9,949 nucleotides of DNA from Nitrososphaerota archaeon (lineage in GTDB: Archaea; Thermoproteota; Nitrososphaeria; Nitrososphaerales; JACQRY01), in NCBI GenBank assembly GCA_016206275.1, contig JACQRY010000069.1, positions 1-9,949 of the forward strand. The letters are read 5' to 3'. This document shows positions 6,229 to 9,949 of this stretch, in pieces (position 1 is the stretch's first letter; the number at the start of each line of letters is the position of its first letter). The notes beneath the pieces were generated by a model. The model made no database searches. It saw only the letters and a list, made by a program, of their open reading frames with translations, and was not told the origin of the DNA. The translations under genes were made by a program, and so were the position numbers.

Positions 6229-6243
6229 ATTTACTGTCGCCTA

Positions 6244-7002
6244 GTGGAACCAATACTTCGATGCAGAGGGATCAAGAAGCGTTTCGGCGGGGTAATAGCC
6301 CTAGACGGTGTTGATCTTGATTTGTCTCGCAAAGAAATTACGATGCTAATCGGGCCCAACGGTAGCGGAAAAACTACTTTGATCAACGTCACATCAGGGC
6401 AATATCTGTCTGACGGGGGAGAGGTCTTCTTTGAGGACACTAATGTGACGGATCTTGGTATGCATGAGCGTTTCAGGCTGGGCTTGGTGAGAACCTTTCA
6501 GATCCCCAAGGCTTTCCTGAGACTCACGGTTCTTGAGAACATGGTTACGGCTGCTGCTAAAAACCCTGGAGAAATTCTTCGATATGCTTCAGCTAGGTCT
6601 CGATGGGCAGCTTCTGAAGTAGCTGCGACGGAGACTGCGCTGCATTTGACGGATCTGCTAAAGCTTGGTCATCTCCGTGATGAAGCCTCCAGCAAGCTCA
6701 GTGGAGGCCAAATGAAGCTTCTCGAAGCGGGTAGAGCGCTTATGTGTGGGGCTAAACTCATCTTGATGGATGAGCCTGCTGCAGGCATCAACCCGGTTTT
6801 AGCCCACGAGGTTTTCAGCCATCTTCGCAGATTGACTGAAACTTTGGATGTTACGCTTCTGGTTGTGGAGCATCGTTTGGAGATCGCTTTGAAGTATGTT
6901 GATTCCGTTCACGCGATGGCTAATGGTAGGATCATAGCTAGCGGCTCACCTAATGAGGTTCTTGAGAATCCTGTTGTGATTGACAGTTATCTGGGTCGTT
7001 AA
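6244..7002 (+). CDS. livG: ABC transporter ATP-binding protein LivG-like
   Basis: The 252-residue cytoplasmic ATPase subunit has every canonical motif. Walker A GPNGSGKT is at 37-44, the Q-loop glutamine at 86 (TFQIPKAF), the signature LSGGQ at 152-156, Walker B LILMDE at 172-177 with catalytic Glu177, and the switch histidine His210 (VVEHRLEIAL). The motif AAGINP after Walker B is typical of LivG, as opposed to generic ATPases. The start is a GTG 42 bases after livK. livF follows after six bases, so livGF form an operon. Codons here favour T/G in the third position, unlike livK. It pairs with LivF to drive import. Confidence 0.92.
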   Translation: MEPILRCRGIKKRFGGVIALDGVDLDLSRKEITMLIGPNGSGKTTLINVTSGQYLSDGGEVFFEDTNVTDLGMHERFRLGLVRTFQIPKAFLRLTVLENMVTAAAKNPGEILRYASARSRWAASEVAATETALHLTDLLKLGHLRDEASSKLSGGQMKLLEAGRALMCGAKLILMDEPAAGINPVLAHEVFSHLRRLTETLDVTLLVVEHRLEIALKYVDSVHAMANGRIIASGSPNEVLENPVVIDSYLGR

Positions 7003-7008
7003 CAAAGG

Positions 7009-7734
7009 ATGATCTCCATAAGAGGGCTCAATGCTGGCTACGGTAGGCTTCAAGTCATCTTCGACTTGACGACGCAGTTTGAAGCTGGGAAGATCAATGT
7101 TGTAGTTGGGCCTAATGGTAGTGGGAAGAGCACTTTGCTTCGCTCAGTCTTTGGGTTGACAAGGATCTATGGGGGAGAAATCGTCTTCGGGAACAGTAAT
7201 CTTGTTGGGTTGTCTCCTCATGAGATTGCTAGAATGGGTGTGGCCTATCTTCCCCAGGTGGATAGCGTGTTTGCTAGTCTGAAGGTGAGTGAGAATCTGC
7301 GCATGGCGGCTTACACGGTGCATAAGGATGATGTGGGTGAGAGGACGAAAGAATTGGTGGAGATTTTCCCTATTCTGAAGAAGAAGTGGGAGGATAAAGC
7401 TCAGTTCTTGAGTGGGGGCGAACGGCAGATGGTGGCTATGGCGATGGCTTTGATCAGGAAGCCTAGGGCTATGCTTTTCGATGAACCTACCGGTAACCTT
7501 GCTCCTCTTGTGGCTAACAAGGTTTTGAAACAGATCGTGGATCTTTCGCGTGAAATGGGGTTAACTGTAGTCTTGGTGGAGCAGAATGCTAGGAAAGCCT
7601 TAGAGATCGGGGACAAAGCATGTCTGCTGGTGAGCGGCAGAATCGCGTTTGAGGGGCGTTGCCAAGACCTTTTGGAGGAGAAGGAGTTGACCAAACTCTA
7701 TCTGGGGGCAGCTCCAAGTGGCGAACAAAGATGA
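7009..7734 (+). CDS. livF: ABC transporter ATP-binding protein LivF-like
   Basis: The 241-residue product is the second ATPase. Walker A GPNGSGKS is at 34-41, the Q-loop glutamine at 83 (YLPQVDSVF), signature LSGGE at 134-138, and Walker B AMLFDE at 154-159 followed by PTGNLAP. In the switch position it has VLVEQNARKAL, where Gln replaces His. This is the normal LivF form and not a defect. The ATG at 7009 follows a purine-rich AAAGG directly, six bases after the livG stop. The gene ends six bases before the convergent csaA stop codon, so the two transcripts meet tail to tail. Confidence 0.92.
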   Translation: MISIRGLNAGYGRLQVIFDLTTQFEAGKINVVVGPNGSGKSTLLRSVFGLTRIYGGEIVFGNSNLVGLSPHEIARMGVAYLPQVDSVFASLKVSENLRMAAYTVHKDDVGERTKELVEIFPILKKKWEDKAQFLSGGERQMVAMAMALIRKPRAMLFDEPTGNLAPLVANKVLKQIVDLSREMGLTVVLVEQNARKALEIGDKACLLVSGRIAFEGRCQDLLEEKELTKLYLGAAPSGEQR

Positions 7735-7740
7735 CTTGTT

Positions 7741-8082
7741 CTAAAACATCTTTGCACCTAGTTCTACGTCTCTATCCGGCCTAACCAGTATTATTTTACC
7801 ACCCTTATCTGGGACTCCTAGAGTCAATACCTCGGAAATGAAATTAGCTATCTGTTTTGGAGGAAAGTTGACTACTGCTATCACCTGTTTTCCTAACAGT
7901 TCTTCTTTCCTGTAGTTGGTGATCTGGGCGCTGGAGTTCTTGACGCCGATTTTGCTGCCGAAATCGACCTTTAGCTTGTAGGAGGGTTTTCTGGCTTCAG
8001 GAAAATCTTCGACCTGTGTTATTCTGCCGGATCTGATATCGACCTTTACGAATTCTTCATGGCTGATCAGTTTAGAGATGAT
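7741..8082 (-). CDS. csaA: CsaA-type tRNA-binding (chaperone-like) protein, no standard start codon
   Basis: The reverse strand encodes about 110 residues that match CsaA, the stand-alone OB-fold tRNA-binding domain related to the C-terminus of methionyl-tRNA synthetase. Visible signatures in order are FVKVDIRSGRI, VEDFPEARKPSYKLKVDFG, IGVKNSSAQIT, GKQVIAVVNFPPKQIANFIS, EVLTLG and the terminal ILVRPDRDVELGAKMF. The usual length is about 110. The frame has no ATG, GTG or TTG between the in-frame TAA at 8095-8097 and the conserved domain. An AGGAG (8089-8093) stands six bases before ATC-ATC (8077-8082), so I place the start there; CTG at 8068-8070 is an alternative. A lost start codon or sequence error is possible. 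The domain itself is intact and shows no decay. Confidence 0.85.
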   Translation of the reverse strand: MISKLISHEEFVKVDIRSGRITQVEDFPEARKPSYKLKVDFGSKIGVKNSSAQITNYRKEELLGKQVIAVVNFPPKQIANFISEVLTLGVPDKGGKIILVRPDRDVELGAKMF

Positions 8083-8285
8083 CTCTTTCTCCTGTTAGGA
8101 GAAGGGTGGTTTTTCGTCCCATTCTTAATGCTTGTCATGACTAATAAGAGCGTATAATCGTACGGGGCTATTTCGACACGTCGCTGCTTTATATACAGGG
8201 GAGGGAGGTCTCGCTGCGCAGGCACACCTATCAGCGAAAGCAGCAGTCCTAAGATAGCCCCTATTCTTGATAATGTATTTAACAT
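8067..8285 (-). CDS. Doubtful small membrane protein ORF (72 aa)
   Basis: From an ATG at 8285 the frame gives 72 residues with one hydrophobic segment (about residues 6-22, IGAILGLLLSLIGVPAQ) and a basic tail (NRRKRSSLN). It would overlap the presumed csaA start by 16 bases. No family is recognised. Its only possible promoter position lies inside the tRNA gene, and its 5' part covers the TATA box of that tRNA. It may be a chance reading. Confidence 0.25.
   Translation of the reverse strand: MLNTLSRIGAILGLLLSLIGVPAQRDLPPLYIKQRRVEIAPYDYTLLLVMTSIKNGTKNHPSPNRRKRSSLN
8276..8282 (+). promoter_or_regulatory. TATA box of the tRNA gene
   Basis: TATTTAA is centred about 31 bases upstream of the first acceptor-stem base at 8310, the usual distance for archaeal tRNA genes whose transcripts start a few bases before the mature end. 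Confidence 0.5.
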
Positions 8286-8309
8286 CAATACTTGTCCTAC
8301 TTCGGAACG

Positions 8310-8471
8310 GGGGACGTCGCCTAGCAAGGTAAGGCGTTAGCAGCCTTCCTCGGTTGCCGCTAGGGGCTCCAGAAGCTGGCTTGAAGATGGGTCAGCTGAC
8401 CTGTAAGGGGATGATGTACTTCAGGAGCTGCGGTGACCCAAAGATCGAGGGTTCAAGTCCCTCCGTCCCCA
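8310..8471 (+). tRNA. Intron-containing tRNA gene, isotype unresolved
   Basis: Both ends are clear. The acceptor stem GGGGACG (8310-8316) pairs perfectly with CGTCCCC (8464-8470), followed by discriminator A. T8317 and C8318 lead into a D arm GCCT/AGGC (8319-8322/8332-8335) with GG in the loop. The T arm is GAGGG-TTCAAGT-CCCTC (8447-8463), and no CCA is encoded. The total of 162 bases means roughly 75-90 bases of intron. The anticodon arm is not contiguous. Candidate helices are TGGGTCA/TGACCCA (8388-8394/8434-8440), GCAGC/GCTGC (8340-8344/8427-8431) and GTTAGC/GCTGAC (8336-8341/8395-8400). The second, joined as CT+CAGGA, would give a Leu(CAG) loop and an 87-base product, but its 15-base variable region lacks a good stem. 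More than one intron is possible. Confidence 0.85.
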
Positions 8472-8732
8472 CTACTTCTGAATATTGTATCTGGCCAAGC
8501 CTTCATAGCTCTAGTGCTCAAAACCTTGGGTCTATTCCGTTCTGCTGACTCTCGGGGCTTAGGCTTAACCGCTGTCCCGAGCCGATAAAGTCCTCATATC
8601 CGCTGGGTGAAACATCCCCTACCCGAGCTCCCCTGTCTCGTCTCATCCGTATTTATATACCCCCTGAACGGTTTTTACACCGGCGCAAACACCAAACACC
8701 CTAAGAGTCAGCAGAACTTCAAATCGTTATAC
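8472..8732. other. Gene-free stretch with inverted repeats and a two-way TATA box
   Basis: I find no protein gene here. An inverted repeat CTCGGG/CCCGAG (8551-8556/8576-8581) encloses a tandem GGCTTA pair (8556-8567). A second repeat, GGGT/ACCC, lies at 8605-8608/8621-8624, and ACCCGAG (8621-8627) could also pair with the first CTCGGG. TATTTATATA (8650-8659) would serve as a TATA box in either direction; read leftwards it would place a transcript start near 8630 and run through these repeats. I looked for SRP RNA, RNase P RNA and clear C/D or H/ACA boxes and found none. A small structured RNA is only a possibility. Confidence 0.35.
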
Positions 8733-9312
8733 TCAATACGCCCTTCTAGCCTGCAACTTCGGCAAGAGAGAAAGCGCGACCAAAGCTCCTACAGTGCTCA
8801 TCACAATATTCTTTCCTAAACCATAGAGCAAGATTCCAATAGGTCCAGCGATGCCAATCAAGTCAAGTCTTCCCAGCAGAAGCTCGAAAGGAAAGCCCAA
8901 GACAAATAGTCCAGCCATGGCAGTAACAGACTCGGCAACACCGCTCAGTATTGCGGCTGGAATTACACGCGACTTCTTCAATACAGCTCGACCATAGTCA
9001 GACCTTAGAGAGTAGTCATACACCAATCCCGCAAATATGCTCGCCGGAAGATACAGGAATGCTGCAGGCGCAGGAACCCCTAGCAGGAGGAATCCGCCTA
9101 TGACACCCATTAGTGTAGGTCCCTCGAGTTCTCAACCTAGCGGCCAGTATCGTCATCAACAAAGCTCTCCAAAAGTGGGCATCGACGCCCCTCAACTGAG
9201 GCCCCACAACATAGCTGCTGACATACGAGAGAAGAATGTATGTCGCAGCGAATAGTGAGGCATAAGCAATCAGCTTTGTTCTAGTTGCTCTGGGCATCTG
9301 ATCTACGGTCAT
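8733..9312 (-). pseudogene. Multi-pass membrane protein (transporter-like), split by a frameshift
   Basis: Two overlapping minus-strand frames join into one protein of about 190 residues. The first, from the ATG at 9312, gives MTVDQMPRATRTKLIAYASL through a membrane helix (FAATYILLSYVSSYVVG) to ALLMTILAARLRTRG, then turns into unlikely sequence. The second continues with GPTLMGVIGGFLLLGVPAPA and further helices (SIFAGLVYDYSL; ILSGVAESVTAMAGLFVLGF; IAGPIGILLYGLGKNIVMST), ending LPKLQARRAY. Dropping one G from the CCC at 9121-9123 (plus strand) restores LRTRGPTLMG. Five or six membrane helices and the length recall ECF-type S components that bind vitamins, but I see no ligand-specific motif. 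It may be a real pseudogene, an assembly error or, less likely, recoding. Confidence 0.65.
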
Positions 9313-9386
9313 ACTAGGTCAGGCACAGTTCTCCTGCTCTAATCAGCATCTTAATAGGTGCTGTGATAAACTGATAGGGTTGACAC
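9313..9386. promoter_or_regulatory. Divergent promoter region between the split membrane gene and the SDR gene
   Basis: This 74-base gap separates two divergent starts. TTAATAG (9351-9357) is centred about 33 bases before the SDR ATG at 9387. Its reverse, CTATTAA, is about 42 bases before the ATG at 9312, so the same A/T-rich element may serve both directions. An AGGAG on the minus strand lies too far from the ATG at 9312 to act as a normal binding site. Confidence 0.4.
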
Positions 9387-9949
9387 ATGAAATACTTTGT
9401 AACAGGGGCGACCGGCTTCATCGGCAAACATGTGGCGCTACAACTAGCCCAGCAAGGACATGAAGTTAATGCTCTCGCACGTAATCCCAAGACGACGAAT
9501 GGAATGGCGGATCAAAACATCAAGCTATGGGAAGGAGATATTCTCGACAAAGAAAGTATGCGCAAACCTATGATGAGAGCAGACGGCGTCTTTCACATAG
9601 CTGGTTGGTACAAGGTTGGTGTGAAGGATAAGAGCATGGCTCACGACATAAATGTCCAAGGAACACGAAACGTCCTCGAACTCATGGGAGAACTTGAGAT
9701 ACCTAAGGGCGTATACACAAGCACCCTGGCAGTCTTTTCAGACACTAAAGGACAACAGGTGGATGAGAACTATCGTCACAACGGCCCCTGGCTTTCCGAA
9801 TATGATCGTACCAAGTGGCTGGCTCATTACGAAGTAGCCCTCCCGATGATTCTAGACGGATTGCCTCTAGTCATAGTACAACCAGGCGTAAACTACGGCC
9901 CAGGCGACACGAGTTCCGTTGGAAAACTTCTACGGCAATATCTTCGCAG
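9387..9949 (+). CDS. Extended SDR family NAD(P)-dependent epimerase/dehydratase-like protein, N-terminal part
   Basis: The frame is open from ATG at 9387 to the window edge, giving 187 residues. The start MKYFVTGATGFIGKHVALQL contains the Rossmann dinucleotide motif TGATGFIG (6-13). WEGDILD (about 48-54) is the Asp that contacts adenine, followed by GVFHIAGW and INVQGTRNVLE. The active site is visible as YTSTLAVF (about 110-117) and Tyr139-x3-Lys143 (EYDRTKW), followed by VQPGVNYGPGD. This is the extended SDR pattern of sugar-nucleotide epimerases, dihydroflavonol-reductase-like and hydroxysteroid-type enzymes. HIAGWYKVGVKD points to the latter reductase-like branch rather than to GalE, with low certainty. 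The C-terminal substrate domain is outside the window. Confidence 0.88.
   Translation, partial: MKYFVTGATGFIGKHVALQLAQQGHEVNALARNPKTTNGMADQNIKLWEGDILDKESMRKPMMRADGVFHIAGWYKVGVKDKSMAHDINVQGTRNVLELMGELEIPKGVYTSTLAVFSDTKGQQVDENYRHNGPWLSEYDRTKWLAHYEVALPMILDGLPLVIVQPGVNYGPGDTSSVGKLLRQYLR

Noticed and set aside
8362..8372. tRNA-Trp anticodon arm AGGGG-CTCCAG within the tRNA gene
   Set aside because: The loop looks right for Trp and CTCC can pair with GGAG downstream, but no matching CCCCT-type strand exists to close the stem.
8354..8548. Plus-strand 64-codon reading covering the tRNA gene
   Set aside because: It crosses the tRNA T arm and acceptor stem; the RNA explanation is far better supported.
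8472..8732. SRP RNA, RNase P RNA or guide RNA in the gene-free stretch
   Set aside because: The conserved SRP GNAR loop region, the RNase P core motifs, and well-placed C/D or ACA boxes were not found.
1..9949. CRISPR array or complete insertion sequence
   Set aside because: No regularly spaced direct repeats, no transposase reading frame and no matching terminal inverted repeats were seen.

Overview
The window reads as archaeal chromosome. The support is A/T-rich TATA-like boxes about 25-35 bases upstream of several start codons with almost no leader (best at 4885-4891 before the ATG at 4915), a tRNA gene of 162 bases that must contain intron sequence (8310-8471), and GTG/TTG/ATG starts with few Shine-Dalgarno sites. 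Base composition is moderate. The gene set would suit an uncultivated Thermoproteota-like lineage such as Bathyarchaeia, but that placement is inference.

Region 1 (1-2745) is an accessory block. It starts with the N-terminal part of an MBL-fold hydrolase gene that runs off the left edge. Next is a small 94-residue protein of unknown function (240-524, minus). A PIN/DUF3368-like gene (923-1408, plus) and a UPF0175-like gene (1400-1636, minus) are arranged tail to tail with a 9-base overlap. An A/T-rich gene follows whose product has an RNxxxH motif typical of HEPN ribonucleases (1754-2392, minus). Last is a decayed second copy of the 94-residue gene that kept its promoter region perfectly (2447-2649). 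This mix of toxin-like genes, a duplication and a pseudogene suggests a defence or mobile-element-influenced island.

Region 2 (2746-7734) is a complete branched-chain amino acid/amide type ABC importer (HAAT family). The permease genes livM and livH lie on the minus strand. The membrane-anchored binding protein and the ATPase genes livG and livF lie on the plus strand. A 178-base divergent promoter region (4737-4914) separates the two halves. The binding protein would capture the solute outside the cell, LivH/LivM form the channel, and LivG/LivF hydrolyse ATP.

Region 3 (7735-9949) holds a CsaA-type tRNA-binding protein gene (minus) with no normal start codon, a doubtful small membrane ORF, the intron-containing tRNA gene, and an approximately 260-base gene-free stretch with inverted repeats and a two-way TATA box. 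It ends with a membrane protein gene split by a frameshift (minus) and the first 187 codons of an extended SDR-family NAD(P)-dependent sugar-nucleotide-epimerase-like gene that runs off the right edge.

The most notable points are the unresolved tRNA introns, the duplicated promoter that is better conserved than its coding sequence, the convergent PIN/UPF0175 pair with a perfect inverted repeat over its promoter, and two genes whose best ribosome-binding site points at an ATC codon.
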